Shown here: one piece after another, positions 44,877-53,557 of the stretch | Numbering within the stretch: position 1 is the first letter of the stretch | Layout of the letters: every line of letters begins with the position of its first letter | Assembly: GCF_000720425.1 (NCBI RefSeq) | Contig: NZ_JOAJ01000008.1 | Span: 186,001 to 250,000, forward strand | Source of the DNA: Nocardia rhamnosiphila NBRC 108938 | GTDB taxonomy: Bacteria > Actinomycetota > Actinomycetes > Mycobacteriales > Mycobacteriaceae | DNA: 64,000 nucleotides | Direction: 5' to 3' | Made by a program: the position numbers and the translations under genes | The notes under the pieces: model-generated | Told to the model about the DNA's origin: nothing | The model's input: only the letters and a program-made list of their open reading frames with translations | The model's database searches: none

Positions 44877-45757
44877 CGAGCACCGGACGTGGCCTGATCC
44901 TGCTGGTCGTGGCAACCAGTCTGTGGGGCGCCTCCAGCGCGGGAATCGCGGGGGTGGGCGCCGAGGGCTTCGCGGCGGCGCCGGTCGCGGCCGGCGGCGC
45001 GGTGGCCCTGCTGGCCTTCGCGACGGTGCGCGGCACCGATCCGTGGCGGGATCTACGCGACTCACCCGGCCTGTTCCTGCGGCTCGGCATCCTCGAGGTG
45101 CTGAATCTCGTGTGCTATGTCGCCGCGCTGCACATCGGGCCGCTGCCCGTGGTGGTGGCGCTGCATCTCACCGCGCCGGTGCTGATGATCATCACGCAGA
45201 TCGTGCGGGGTGGGCGGGCGATCACGGTCGCCGTCGCGGCGGAACTGATGGCCGTGGGCGCGGCGATCTGGCTGGTGGCCGCCCATCGACCGGCGGAGAC
45301 CGCCTGGGGATCGGCGCTGGCCGGCTGTGTCCTGGCGGTCGCCAGCGCGGCCTGTGTGGCGGGACTGATCACGCTGGTGGCGCGGGAATCGGCGGGCCGG
45401 CCCAGCGGTGCCGCGGCCGGATTGCAGTTGCTCACGGCGTCGGTGCTGGGTGCTCCGCTGCTCGGCTTCGCCGCACTCACCGGAGCGGGACCGACGCCGG
45501 GGGAGGCACTCGCCCTCGCCGGGATCGGCGCGGTGCTCCTGGGCCCGGGATTCGCCTGCTACTGGCTGGCGCTGCGCGACCTGGACGAAGTGGTCGCGGG
45601 ATTGGTGGGACTCAACGAGGCGGTGGTGGCGACGATGATCGGGGCGGCGGTTGTGGGCTCGGCTGTTACCGCCGCGACCCTGCTCGCTGGAGCTCTGGTA
45701 CTCGGCGCGGTGGGACTGGAACTGGCCGGTCCCGATCGCTTTCGTGTGCCGTCTTGA
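44873..45757 (+). CDS. EamA/DMT-family membrane transporter
   Basis: A 294-residue inner-membrane transporter with about ten helices in two EamA repeats (LILLVVATSLWGASSAGIA near the start; GLNEAVVATMIGAAVVGSAV near the end). RhtA-like exporters of this type move amino acids or small metabolites; cargo unknown. Its ATG overlaps the stop of the toroid membrane protein, suggesting a joint function. The last 92 bp overlap, on the opposite strand, the 3' end of the trpF-type gene (45666-46391). Confidence 0.87.
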   Translation: MTSTGRGLILLVVATSLWGASSAGIAGVGAEGFAAAPVAAGGAVALLAFATVRGTDPWRDLRDSPGLFLRLGILEVLNLVCYVAALHIGPLPVVVALHLTAPVLMIITQIVRGGRAITVAVAAELMAVGAAIWLVAAHRPAETAWGSALAGCVLAVASAACVAGLITLVARESAGRPSGAAAGLQLLTASVLGAPLLGFAALTGAGPTPGEALALAGIGAVLLGPGFACYWLALRDLDEVVAGLVGLNEAVVATMIGAAVVGSAVTAATLLAGALVLGAVGLELAGPDRFRVPS

Positions 45758-46391
45758 CGAAGGCCTGGCAGGCCGTGAAATCTTTGTCGCCGGTCTCGGT
45801 TTCGACCCCGCTGTTCACATCCACCCCGAACGGGTGCACCGCGGCGATCGCCTGCTCCACATTGTCGGCGCTCAAGCCTCCGGCCAGGATCACCGGCCGC
45901 CCCATCCGGGCGAGTTCGTGGACGATCCGGGCGCTGACCGACCAGTCGTGGGTGCGGCCGGTCCCGCCCAGCCGGTCGGCGGTCCGGGAATCGAGCAGCA
46001 CCGCGTCGGAGTCCGCCGCGATCTCCCGAGCCCGGGCCACCGCGTCCGCGCCGGTCACGTGGACCGCGCGCACGATGGTGCGCCCGTGCGCCGCGGCATG
46101 CACGGCCCGCAGCGTCGCGCGATCGACCAGACCGTGCACCTGGATGGTGTCCACGCCGACCCGGTCGGCCAGGTCGAGGATGGCGCCGGCCTCCTCGAGA
46201 TGGGTGACCAGGACGCGGTTCACGAACGACGGAGTGGCCGCGGACAATTCCGCGGCCACCTCGGCCGTCAATGCGTCTTCACTGTAATGGGTTGTCCCGC
46301 AGATGAATCCGATGGCATCCGCGCCGGCGGTCACCACCGTTTCCAGGTCCGATCGGGACCGGATACCGCAGATTTTGGCGCGAACCGTCAT
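45666..46391 (-). CDS. TrpF-type phosphoribosylanthranilate isomerase
   Basis: A 241-residue TIM-barrel protein with the TrpF pattern: RAKICGIRS at the N terminus (catalytic Cys7), GADAIGFIC, TIQVHGL, AVLLDSR, VILAGGLSADNV and GVDVNSGVE (catalytic Asp in the phosphate-binding end). It would isomerise phosphoribosylanthranilate in tryptophan synthesis. Many actinobacteria lack TrpF because PriA of histidine synthesis does this job, so an apparent stand-alone enzyme is notable; it might serve another pathway. The C-terminal 30 residues are Arg/Pro-rich and lie opposite the 3' end of the DMT transporter gene. Confidence 0.85.
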   Translation of the reverse strand: MTVRAKICGIRSRSDLETVVTAGADAIGFICGTTHYSEDALTAEVAAELSAATPSFVNRVLVTHLEEAGAILDLADRVGVDTIQVHGLVDRATLRAVHAAAHGRTIVRAVHVTGADAVARAREIAADSDAVLLDSRTADRLGGTGRTHDWSVSARIVHELARMGRPVILAGGLSADNVEQAIAAVHPFGVDVNSGVETETGDKDFTACQAFVKTAHESDRDRPVPVPPRRVPELQRAGSRR

Positions 46392-46414
46392 CCGACCAAT
46401 GGTACGCGTCGCGT

Positions 46415-47140
46415 TCAGCTCGCGGCGGACTCCGGAATGCGCGGGAGGTGGGAGGAAGGGCCCGAGGGGACGTTCTTCTTCAAGCTGGAGGCGTAGACGT
46501 CCACGTATTCCTGGCCCGACATCCGCATCAGCTCATACATGACCTCGTCGGTGACCGCGCGCTCGACGAACCGGTTACCGCCCATACCCTCGTAGCGGGA
46601 GAAATCGATCGGCTTACCGAACTTCACCGTGACCTTGCGCCGTTTCCACCGGAACGGTCCGGGCGGGCTCACCTCGTCGGTGCCGGTCACCGCCACCGGG
46701 ATCACCGGGACTCCGGTCTCCAGGGCCAGCCGGGCCATCCCTGTCTTGCCCTTGTACAACCGGCCGTCGGGGGAGCGGGTGCCCTCCGGGTAGAGGCCGA
46801 CCAGACGGCCCTGGTCGAGCAGTGTGCGTGCCGCGATGAGCGCGTCCTCGGCGGCATCGGCACCACTGCGGTCGATCGGGTACTGGCCGGAGGCGCTGAA
46901 GAAGAACTTCTGGAACCGCCCCTTGAGGCCAGGGGTGTTGAAGTATTCGGCCTTCGCCAGGTAGCTGATCCGGCGCGGACTCGACAGCGGGGCGAAAAGC
47001 CAATCCGCGAACGAGAGATGGTTCCCCGCCATGATGGCCGCGCCCTCGGCCGGGATGTTTTCCACGCCCTCCACCTCGGGTCGGTTGTAGAGGTGGATGA
47101 ACGGACCCAGCAGCACAAACTTAAGCAGCCAGTAGAACAT
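46415..47140 (-). CDS. 1-acyl-sn-glycerol-3-phosphate acyltransferase (PlsC-like)
   Basis: A 241-residue membrane-associated acyltransferase that likely makes phosphatidic acid or another acylated phospholipid. The HX4D motif is NHLSFAD, the second block is YPEGTRSPDGRLYKGKTGMARLAL, and VPVIPVAVTG follows. One N-terminal hydrophobic helix (MFYWLLKFVLLGPFI) anchors it. The neighbourhood (PlsC, ROK kinase, ArsA-like ATPase, SRPBCC, PimB) is conserved with mycobacteria and corynebacteria, consistent with phospholipid and phosphatidylinositol mannoside synthesis. Confidence 0.92.
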   Translation of the reverse strand: MFYWLLKFVLLGPFIHLYNRPEVEGVENIPAEGAAIMAGNHLSFADWLFAPLSSPRRISYLAKAEYFNTPGLKGRFQKFFFSASGQYPIDRSGADAAEDALIAARTLLDQGRLVGLYPEGTRSPDGRLYKGKTGMARLALETGVPVIPVAVTGTDEVSPPGPFRWKRRKVTVKFGKPIDFSRYEGMGGNRFVERAVTDEVMYELMRMSGQEYVDVYASSLKKNVPSGPSSHLPRIPESAAS

Positions 47141-47281
47141 GACGTCCTTACTCCGAGAACCGGGATGGAATTTGGGGGAATGCCTCTGCCAGCCGACTCT
47201 ACCGCCGGTCGCAGATCACATCCAAGCCCCGCGAACAATGTCACTCACACTCGCTGCCGAGATTTCACCGGTGCGTTTCGG

Positions 47282-48319
47282 TTACGTGAACGTGCCGAGA
47301 CCCTTTTCCGGGCAAACCGGATGTTCCGAGCCGGTACCCCCGCCCCGTGCCCCGGCGAGGAGCGCGGAGCGGGCGAGTTCGGCGGCGCCGATCATGCCCG
47401 CGGCCTCGCCCAGCTGGGTGGTCCGGATCCGGGCCAGCGGCCGATGGCCGTGGCCGGTGACCGCCGCGGCGTATTCTTCGCGGGCCTCGTCGAGGAACAG
47501 CGGCGCCGAACTGCTCACCCCACCGGCGATGACGACCAGGTCGGGGTCGAAGATATCGCCGACAAAGGCCAGGCCGAGCCCGAGCCACCGGGCGAAATCG
47601 GCCATCACCCGGACGGCGAGCGGATCGTCGTCGTGGGCCGCGTCGGCGATACGGCGGCCGGTGACCGCGCCGGGGTCGGCGACGAGCTCCCGGGCCAGCG
47701 CCGAGGGCGCGGTTTCGGTGGCCAGCAGTTCGATAGCGGTCTCGGCGAGGGCGGTCCCGCTGCAGTACCGCTCCCAGCAGCCCCGTTTCCCGCATCCACA
47801 GTCGCGCCCCCCGGGGACCACCTGGAGATGCCCGAGTTCGGGGGCCACGCCGTAGGTGCCCCGATACAGGGTGCCGTCGAGTAGTAGCGCGGCGCCGATT
47901 CCGGTACCGATCGCCACCAGCACCACATTGTGCCCGCCGGCGGCGGCGCCGAACCGGTATTCGGCCCACATCGCCGCGTTGGCATCGTGTTCGAGCAGGA
48001 CGGGCAGGCCGAGGCGGTCGGTGAGCCGTTTCGCCACGGGCGCGTCCCGCCACGGCAGATGCGGGGCGAAGCGCACGGTGGTGCGGTCCTGGGAGATGAA
48101 ACCGGCGACCGCAAGTCCGACGGCGTCGAGCGTATGCCGGTCGGCGAGTTCGCGGACCGCGCGGTCGAGCGCGGCCTCCAGCGCGACCGCCGAATGCGGG
48201 GTCGGGTACTGCACCGTGTCCAGGACCTCGCCCGCGGCGTCGACCACCGACGCGCGGATATTGGTGCCGCCGATATCGATACCGACGGTCAGCGGGGTAC
48301 CGGGGCGGGAGCCGGTCAC
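47282..48319 (-). CDS. ROK-family glucokinase
   Basis: A 345-residue sugar kinase. It has the ATP phosphate loop VGIDIGGTNIRASVV, the catalytic Asp in LLEHDANAAMWAEY, and the ROK zinc site GHLQVVPGGRDCGCGKRGCWERYCSG. A position between plsC and pimB matches glk of Corynebacterium, so glucose is the best guess for substrate. The start is a GTG whose bases overlap the stop of the preceding gene (GTGA at 48316-48319), so translation is coupled to the small Cys-containing protein upstream. Confidence 0.9.
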   Translation of the reverse strand: MTGSRPGTPLTVGIDIGGTNIRASVVDAAGEVLDTVQYPTPHSAVALEAALDRAVRELADRHTLDAVGLAVAGFISQDRTTVRFAPHLPWRDAPVAKRLTDRLGLPVLLEHDANAAMWAEYRFGAAAGGHNVVLVAIGTGIGAALLLDGTLYRGTYGVAPELGHLQVVPGGRDCGCGKRGCWERYCSGTALAETAIELLATETAPSALARELVADPGAVTGRRIADAAHDDDPLAVRVMADFARWLGLGLAFVGDIFDPDLVVIAGGVSSSAPLFLDEAREEYAAAVTGHGHRPLARIRTTQLGEAAGMIGAAELARSALLAGARGGGTGSEHPVCPEKGLGTFT

Positions 48320-48810
48320 TGCTTGATGTTCACGGGTATACCGACATAACGCGCTTTTCCGGCATCCGCGGCGCGTTCGCCGGGCAGAGTCTCGGCATCG
48401 GGGCCGCCGGCCACCGCGCCGGGATCATCGGCGCCGTCGGCCTCGCCGGGCGCCCCGTCGGCTCCGGTCGCAGTGGATCGGGAATCTTCGTGCGCGGTGC
48501 CGCTTTCCGGCCCGTGCCGATGCGCCACCACCGGATCCACCGGTACACCGGCCAAGGCCTCACGCAGGACCGTGACGATCGCGGTGCCGTGCGCGGCCAC
48601 CGTGGCCAGCACCTCGTGATGTTCGCCGCGGACCAGCGCGGCCGCGGCGCAGAGCGGGCACCAGGTGCAGTTGTTCCACTCGGGCTGCCCCTCGGCCGCG
48701 GCCTCGCGCAGGACCGGTTCGACGCGTTCCAGCACGGCTTCGGCGAGCAGCCGCAGTTCGTCGGCGAATTCGGCGACGCCCTCGGGCTGGCGGTAGCGGG
48801 TTCCGGTCAC
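48316..48810 (-). CDS. Small hypothetical protein with CxxC motif
   Basis: A 164-residue protein not recognised beyond this gene neighbourhood. An N-terminal helical part (EFADELRLLAEAVLERVEPVL) leads to WNNCTWCPLCAAAALVRGEHH, where three cysteines and two histidines could bind a metal. The C-terminal half is Ala/Gly/Asp-rich and likely disordered. The GTG at 48810 overlaps the stop of the ArsA-like gene (GTGA), and its own stop overlaps the ROK kinase start in the same way. A homologue seems to lie beside the ArsA-like gene in M. tuberculosis (Rv2183c, from memory). Confidence 0.78.
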   Translation of the reverse strand: MTGTRYRQPEGVAEFADELRLLAEAVLERVEPVLREAAAEGQPEWNNCTWCPLCAAAALVRGEHHEVLATVAAHGTAIVTVLREALAGVPVDPVVAHRHGPESGTAHEDSRSTATGADGAPGEADGADDPGAVAGGPDAETLPGERAADAGKARYVGIPVNIKQ

Positions 48811-50099
48811 TTCGGCCACTCCTGCGGGTCGGGGCGGAAACGGATCACGAGGTATCCGTTGTCCAGCTCGGCGGTGCTGACGGTGCAGCGGCGTAGGACG
48901 GGCGCCAGGCGTAGCCGGCGGCGCACGCCGTCCGCTCCCACGATCAAATCGTCCTCCACTCGTCCCAGGCGCAGTGTCGCCGGATCGGCGACCGGCAGAT
49001 GGATACGCATCGCGTACACCGACTGCAACCCCGCCCCGGATTCCAGGTGCACCGCGGGCGCTGTGTGCGCGATGCCGGCTCCCGGTATCGGTGCCGAACC
49101 CGGATCGTCGCGTACCGCGCCCCCGCTGTCGAGCCGGACACCGTCGTATCCGCTCCCGGGCAGCACATCCGACTCCGCGACCACGCACGACAGCGCCGCC
49201 AGCGGGCCCAGGCCCACCGGTTCGGCGCCGGTATGTCCCGCGACGAGTACCGGGACCTCCGGCATCGACCGCTGCAATCCGGAGATCACATCCCACTGTT
49301 CGGCGCAACGATTCAGATACCAGCGCACGGCGGGATGCTGGGGCTCCGGCCCCGGTGGTGGCACCGAGGCGAGCACCTTGTTCACCACCACCGCGTCCAG
49401 CCGCAACCCGAGCAGTGCCGTGGCCGAACGCACCCGGGCCGATTCCGCGACCGCGACCCGTTCGGCCAGGGTGACCAGCCGGGCACTGGTGCGGTCGGAG
49501 TCGGCGAGCAGATCCCGGACCTCGCCGACCGCGGTGACGACCCGCTGTACGGTCGCCGCCAGGACGGCCCGGCGGATATCGGTACCGATCGAGCTCATCA
49601 TGCGATGATGCGGCGGCCAGACCCGGTCCAGATACCCGAGCACCGTCTCGGGCATGGTGACGATGCGCAGCATATCGGCCGTCGGCGGACAGTCCAGAAC
49701 GATCGCGTCCCATTCGTCGTCGGCCACGTACTGGGCGATCTCCACCAGCATCAGCAGCTCCTGCACCCCCGGCAGACCGGTGAGTTCGGCCGGCTCCAGG
49801 GCCGCAAGATCGAAACCGTGATCGTGACCCGGATCGGTCCGCAGCAGTTCGGTGAGCGCGCTGAAACGCTCCTCCAGCAGCGCCAGGGAATCGAGTTCGA
49901 TCACCTCGAGGCCCGGGACGACCTGGGTGATCCCCGGGACGGCGCCCGGATCGTGCGCGAACCGGAAGCCCAGCGCGTCACCGAGTGAATGCGCCTGGTC
50001 GAGCGAAGCCACCAGAATCCGCTGACCCGCCCGGGCGCAACTCATGGCGCGCGCACACGCCAGTGTCGTCTTGCCGACACCGCCCTTACCGACGAACAA
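48807..50099 (-). CDS. ArsA/GET3-like anion-transporting-type ATPase
   Basis: A deviant-Walker ATPase of about 430 residues. The P-loop GKGGVGKTTLACARAMS lies at the very N terminus, ILVASLDQAHSLGDALG is the switch region and WDAIVLDCPPTADMLRIV the Walker B strand. Such proteins are soluble and act in membrane-protein targeting or unknown actinobacterial functions rather than arsenite export. The start is a problem: no in-frame ATG or GTG exists before the P-loop. A TTG at 50099 leaves only two residues before the loop; an in-frame CTG at 50183, overlapping the upstream SRPBCC stop, would restore the usual first strand (RVELFVGKGG). I give the TTG. Confidence 0.85.
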   Translation of the reverse strand: MFVGKGGVGKTTLACARAMSCARAGQRILVASLDQAHSLGDALGFRFAHDPGAVPGITQVVPGLEVIELDSLALLEERFSALTELLRTDPGHDHGFDLAALEPAELTGLPGVQELLMLVEIAQYVADDEWDAIVLDCPPTADMLRIVTMPETVLGYLDRVWPPHHRMMSSIGTDIRRAVLAATVQRVVTAVGEVRDLLADSDRTSARLVTLAERVAVAESARVRSATALLGLRLDAVVVNKVLASVPPPGPEPQHPAVRWYLNRCAEQWDVISGLQRSMPEVPVLVAGHTGAEPVGLGPLAALSCVVAESDVLPGSGYDGVRLDSGGAVRDDPGSAPIPGAGIAHTAPAVHLESGAGLQSVYAMRIHLPVADPATLRLGRVEDDLIVGADGVRRRLRLAPVLRRCTVSTAELDNGYLVIRFRPDPQEWPK

Positions 50100-50179
50100 T
50101 TCGACCCGCGTGCGCGACCGGGCGCCGCGAGCGGGCCGGCCGCCGCCGCGGGCATCATCTCCCGAGCGCTGCGGCCCGG

Positions 50180-50617
50180 TCAGCCTTCGACCCGTTTCTT
50201 CAGTTCCTTGAGCGCGGTATCGGTGATCACCTTCTCCGCCTTGCGCTTGAACATGCCGATCATCGGGATCGTCAGATCCACGGTCAGTTCGTATCGCACC
50301 TCGGTGCCGCCGCCGGGCTGCTCGACGAGCTCGTAGCGGCCCTCCTGGACCTTCTGCAGTTCACCGCTCACCAGCGTCCAGCTCACGGCCAGATCGTCCG
50401 GCTGCCAGGTGTAGGCCAGCACGTAGGTGTCCTTGACCACGCCCGCGTCCAGCACGAAGCGCGCGGTACGCGCCCGGCCGTCGGGCCCCGTCTCCAGGAC
50501 TTCCACCGATTTGGCCGCCGATACCCACTCGGGGTAGGACGCCAGATCGGCGATAACTGACATCACCTGCCGGGCGGGTGCCGCGATGACGATCGATCTC
50601 TGGGTCCGGTCGGCCAT
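50180..50617 (-). CDS. SRPBCC-family protein (polyketide cyclase/START-like)
   Basis: A 145-residue helix-grip protein with the sequence RSIVIAAPARQVMSVIADL, YPEWVSAAKSVEVLE, GGTEVRYELTVDLTIPMIGM and a long C-terminal helix (FKRKAEKVITDTALKELKKR). It probably binds a lipid or other hydrophobic ligand in its cavity; no enzyme activity is evident. It immediately precedes the ArsA-like gene on the same strand, the arrangement Rv2185c-Rv2184c of M. tuberculosis (from memory), so a shared task in lipid or protein trafficking is possible. Confidence 0.9.
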   Translation of the reverse strand: MADRTQRSIVIAAPARQVMSVIADLASYPEWVSAAKSVEVLETGPDGRARTARFVLDAGVVKDTYVLAYTWQPDDLAVSWTLVSGELQKVQEGRYELVEQPGGGTEVRYELTVDLTIPMIGMFKRKAEKVITDTALKELKKRVEG

Positions 50618-50659
50618 TGGGTCTCAGGGGTTCCTTTCGGCGGTGCGGTACGAAATCGG

Positions 50660-51040
50660 TCAGTTGTCGTGAGGAGCGACTCCGGCCGGGCGCTCGTCCT
50701 CGAGACGGTCCTTGATCTCGAACGACATCACCTTGCCCGCCACCCGGCGAGCCCGGTTGGCGGCGGCCAGTTTGCGCGGCGGCAGCGGCTGCGGCGGCTC
50801 GGCGTGCAGAAAGTAGTGCAGGATCACGCCGTCCAGCGACGGTTCCAGCCACACCTCCATGGTGCCGGACAGCGCGCCCGACACCGACCAGCGAATTCCC
50901 TTGTCGCCGCGATCTTCCCGGACGTCCAGTTCGAGATCGGGCCACCAGCGCCGCCAGTGCCCCGGCCCCGCCAGCGCAGCCGCCACCGCGGCGCCGGGAG
51001 CGGCGAGGAAGGTTTGGTCCGCGACCTGGATACTGCTCAC
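50660..51040 (-). CDS. SRPBCC-like small protein
   Basis: A 126-residue protein resembling a second, more divergent SRPBCC domain: VADQTFLAAPGAAVAAALAG, WRRWWPDLELDVREDRGDKG and GTMEVWLEPSLDGVILHYFL. The start is a GTG. It precedes the larger SRPBCC gene by about 40 bp on the same strand, so the two may be co-transcribed and possibly derived from one another. A homologue in the same neighbourhood is known in mycobacteria as a conserved hypothetical. Function unknown. Confidence 0.78.
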   Translation of the reverse strand: MSSIQVADQTFLAAPGAAVAAALAGPGHWRRWWPDLELDVREDRGDKGIRWSVSGALSGTMEVWLEPSLDGVILHYFLHAEPPQPLPPRKLAAANRARRVAGKVMSFEIKDRLEDERPAGVAPHDN

Positions 51041-51118
51041 CCGGGTGAGCGTAATAGATAGCGGAGAAGGTGCTCATCGGCGCGCTGTGTTAATGGTGCC
51101 GCCTGGGGCGGCGCCAAC

Positions 51119-52243
51119 TCACAAGAGCTGCCGGAGGCGGGCGCCGAGAGTGTCCCAGCGCCATTGGCGTTCGACGAAAGCCCTTCCGGCAGCGCCCATT
51201 TCGGCGGCCGCGTCGCGGTCGGCGAGGATATCGGCGATCGCGTCGGCGACGTGGTCGGCGCGGCGGCCGTCCACCACGCGCCCGGTTTTCCCGTCCAGCA
51301 CTGTTTCCGGGGCACCGCCCGAGGTTCCGGCCACCACGGGGACGCCGGTGGCGGAAGCCTCCAGGTAGACGATGCCGAGACCTTCCACATCGAGCCCGGC
51401 GCCGCGGGTGCGGGCGGGCATCGCGAATACGTCGGCGAGGGTGTGGTGGGCGGCCAGTTCGGCCGCGGGTACCCGGCCGGTGAACACCACGTCGTCGGCC
51501 AGGCCGAGGGCGTCGGCGAAACCGCGCAACCGGTCTTCGTAGGGTCCGCTGCCGGCTATCACCAGGACGGCACCCGGGATGCGTTCTTTGATCCGGTGCA
51601 TGGCGACCAGCAGTACGTCCTGGCCTTTGCGCGGGACCAGCCGGGACAGGCAGAGCACCGTGGGCCGGTCGCCGAGACCGTAGCGTTTCCGCAGTTCGGC
51701 GCGGGCGGCCGGATCGGGACGGAAGGTTTCGGTGTCCACACCGGGCGGCAGGTATTCGAGGGCGGCGTCGGGTCCGAACGCGGCGGCGAACCGGCGGCGC
51801 GTGTATTTGCTGACATAGGTGACGATATCGGTGTGGTCCCCGATGATCCGGAGCGCCTGCCGGGCGGCCGGCAGCATCGACCAGCCGACCTCATGGCCGT
51901 GGGTGCTCGCCAGAATGCGGTGGGCGCCGGCGCGCCGCAGCGGCGCGGCGAGCAGGGCCAGTGGCGCGGCCGCACCGAACCATACGGATTCGCAGCCCTC
52001 GGCGCGCAGTACCTTCCGGGCGCGGCGCAGCACCGCGGGGGTGGGCAGCATGAGGGTGGTGGGGTGGCGGACGACCTGGAAGGGCTGGTTCGCGTCGAAT
52101 CGGGTGTGGCTGTCCCCGCGCCACCGAGGTGCGTAGACGACCAGATCGTCCGGAGGCAGCTGCCCGGCCAGCGCCTGCAGATACGACTGGATACCTCCCG
52201 GCCGTGGCGGGAAATCATTGGTAACCAGCAGAGTTCGAGCCAT
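51119..52243 (-). CDS. pimB: GDP-mannose-dependent alpha-(1-6)-phosphatidylinositol monomannoside mannosyltransferase
   Basis: A 374-residue GT4 glycosyltransferase with GT-B fold. It begins ARTLLVTNDFPPRPGGIQSY, the signature of PimB' (Rv2188c type), and in the C-terminal half shows SRLVPRKGQDVLL and the donor-binding EGLGIVYLEASATGVPVVAG with the E-x7-E pair. It adds the second mannose to phosphatidylinositol monomannoside at the inner face of the membrane, a step toward PIMs, lipomannan and lipoarabinomannan. The second ATG (52243) is chosen; the first at 52252 adds three residues. Confidence 0.93.
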   Translation of the reverse strand: MARTLLVTNDFPPRPGGIQSYLQALAGQLPPDDLVVYAPRWRGDSHTRFDANQPFQVVRHPTTLMLPTPAVLRRARKVLRAEGCESVWFGAAAPLALLAAPLRRAGAHRILASTHGHEVGWSMLPAARQALRIIGDHTDIVTYVSKYTRRRFAAAFGPDAALEYLPPGVDTETFRPDPAARAELRKRYGLGDRPTVLCLSRLVPRKGQDVLLVAMHRIKERIPGAVLVIAGSGPYEDRLRGFADALGLADDVVFTGRVPAAELAAHHTLADVFAMPARTRGAGLDVEGLGIVYLEASATGVPVVAGTSGGAPETVLDGKTGRVVDGRRADHVADAIADILADRDAAAEMGAAGRAFVERQWRWDTLGARLRQLL

Positions 52244-52288
52244 ACGACCCACAGTATTGGCGCGCTGTCGGTCGGTTCGCTCCGGGTG

Positions 52289-53392
52289 TCAGTAGCGCCG
52301 GGCGGAGTGATAGGGCGTGGAATCCATCGGGGCCACGGCCACCGGGACGCCGAACGTCGACGCGTGCAGCATGAGGCCGTTTCCCGCATAGATGCCGACG
52401 TGGGAGATGTCGTCGTAGAAGAAGACGACGTCGCCGGGTTGGAGTTCGTCGCGGCCGACGGGGGTGCCGTAGGCGGCCTGCGCCGAACTGGTGCGCGGCA
52501 CCTCCTTGCCGACCTGCCGGAACGCCCACTGCACCAGGCCGGAGCAGTCGAACTGGTCGGGTCCGGTGGCGCCCCAGACATAGGGGTCGCCGACGCGGGT
52601 GAGTCCGGCGGCCAGGGCGCTGGTGCCGCTGCCGGGTACCAGATCGCGCAGCAGGCTGTCGCGGTCGAATCCGGGTGGGAAGGGGGAACCGGCCAGCGCG
52701 GTCCGGTCCGCGGTCGACAAACCGCCCCAGACTTCGATGACCCGTGCCACCGCGTTCTGCAGATCGGTCTGTTTGCGCCCGACATCGTCACGCACGGTGT
52801 TCGCCTGATCGGTGGCGGCGCGGGCGGTATCGGCGGCGGCGCGGGCCGCGGATTGGGCGGCGGTCGCGGCGTCGGTGGCGCGTTTGTACTGCTTCAACTG
52901 GTCGGAGGTCTGGGTGGCGACCACGTCCAGCGTGGACATCTGATCCAGCAACTGCTGCGGAGAGTCGCTGACCAGCACCGAGAACAACCGGTTGGTACGC
53001 GCGCCCTGGTAGGCCGCGATGGCGGTGCGGTCGATCATCGGCCGGTAGCGGGCCACCTCGTTGCGCGCGGCGTCGACCGCGGCGCCGGCCGCGGCGACCT
53101 TGGCGTCGGCATCGCGCTGGACGGCCAGTTTCGCGTCGAGGTCCGCCTGGGCGGTGAGGGCCTGCTGATTGAGCTGTTCGGCCTGCCGGGACAGGTCGAT
53201 CATCTGCTGGACGGCTTCGCTCGCGGAGGTCGGCGCGGGGGCCGGGTCGGCTCCGGCCGGACCGCCACCATAGAGGGCTGCCGCCAAGAGGCCGGCCGCC
53301 AGCGCGGTACGTGCCGGATGCCGGTCTCGCCTGTGGCCGGGCCCGCGACGCCGATCCCGCCGACGTCGTTGCCGCTGTTCGTGTCCTGCCAC
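52289..53392 (-). CDS. Secreted NlpC/P60 peptidoglycan hydrolase (RipA-like, with coiled coil)
   Basis: A 367-residue exported C40 peptidase. An Arg-rich n-region and hydrophobic segment (ALAAGLLAAALYGG) form the signal. Residues about 55-230 are a long Ala/Gln/Asp-rich coiled coil (LSRQAEQLNQQALTAQADLD), as in RipA, where such a segment covers the active site. The NlpC/P60 domain (about 255-367) has the catalytic Cys in FDCSGLVQWAF and His in SHVGIYAG; a third residue His lies in MLHAS. It would cut the D-Glu/mDAP bond in stem peptides during division. Start is GTG. Its promoter shares a 21-bp block with that of the next gene. Confidence 0.92.
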   Translation of the reverse strand: MAGHEQRQRRRRDRRRGPGHRRDRHPARTALAAGLLAAALYGGGPAGADPAPAPTSASEAVQQMIDLSRQAEQLNQQALTAQADLDAKLAVQRDADAKVAAAGAAVDAARNEVARYRPMIDRTAIAAYQGARTNRLFSVLVSDSPQQLLDQMSTLDVVATQTSDQLKQYKRATDAATAAQSAARAAADTARAATDQANTVRDDVGRKQTDLQNAVARVIEVWGGLSTADRTALAGSPFPPGFDRDSLLRDLVPGSGTSALAAGLTRVGDPYVWGATGPDQFDCSGLVQWAFRQVGKEVPRTSSAQAAYGTPVGRDELQPGDVVFFYDDISHVGIYAGNGLMLHASTFGVPVAVAPMDSTPYHSARRY

Positions 53393-53455
53393 AGCCTGCC
53401 GTGCCCCGCTCTCCGTATGACGCTCTGTGCGAAGTCGCCCGTAAAGGTCTCGATT

Positions 53456-53484
53456 AGATTACGGACGGGTCCGCGGGGTGTCCA
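53456..53484 (-). promoter_or_regulatory. Promoter of the RipA-like gene
   Basis: On the minus strand: TGGACA (-35, 53484-53479), 17 bp, TAATCT (-10, 53461-53456), 64 bp before the GTG start. The -10 lies inside a 21-bp block (53446-53466) also found before the second NlpC/P60 gene. Confidence 0.6.
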
Positions 53485-53557
53485 GTACGACCCGGCACGG
53501 TCGTCCGGCCGGCGGCCGGAACCGGGAAGGTCGCGCCGGAGACCCCGCGGCGGCCGC

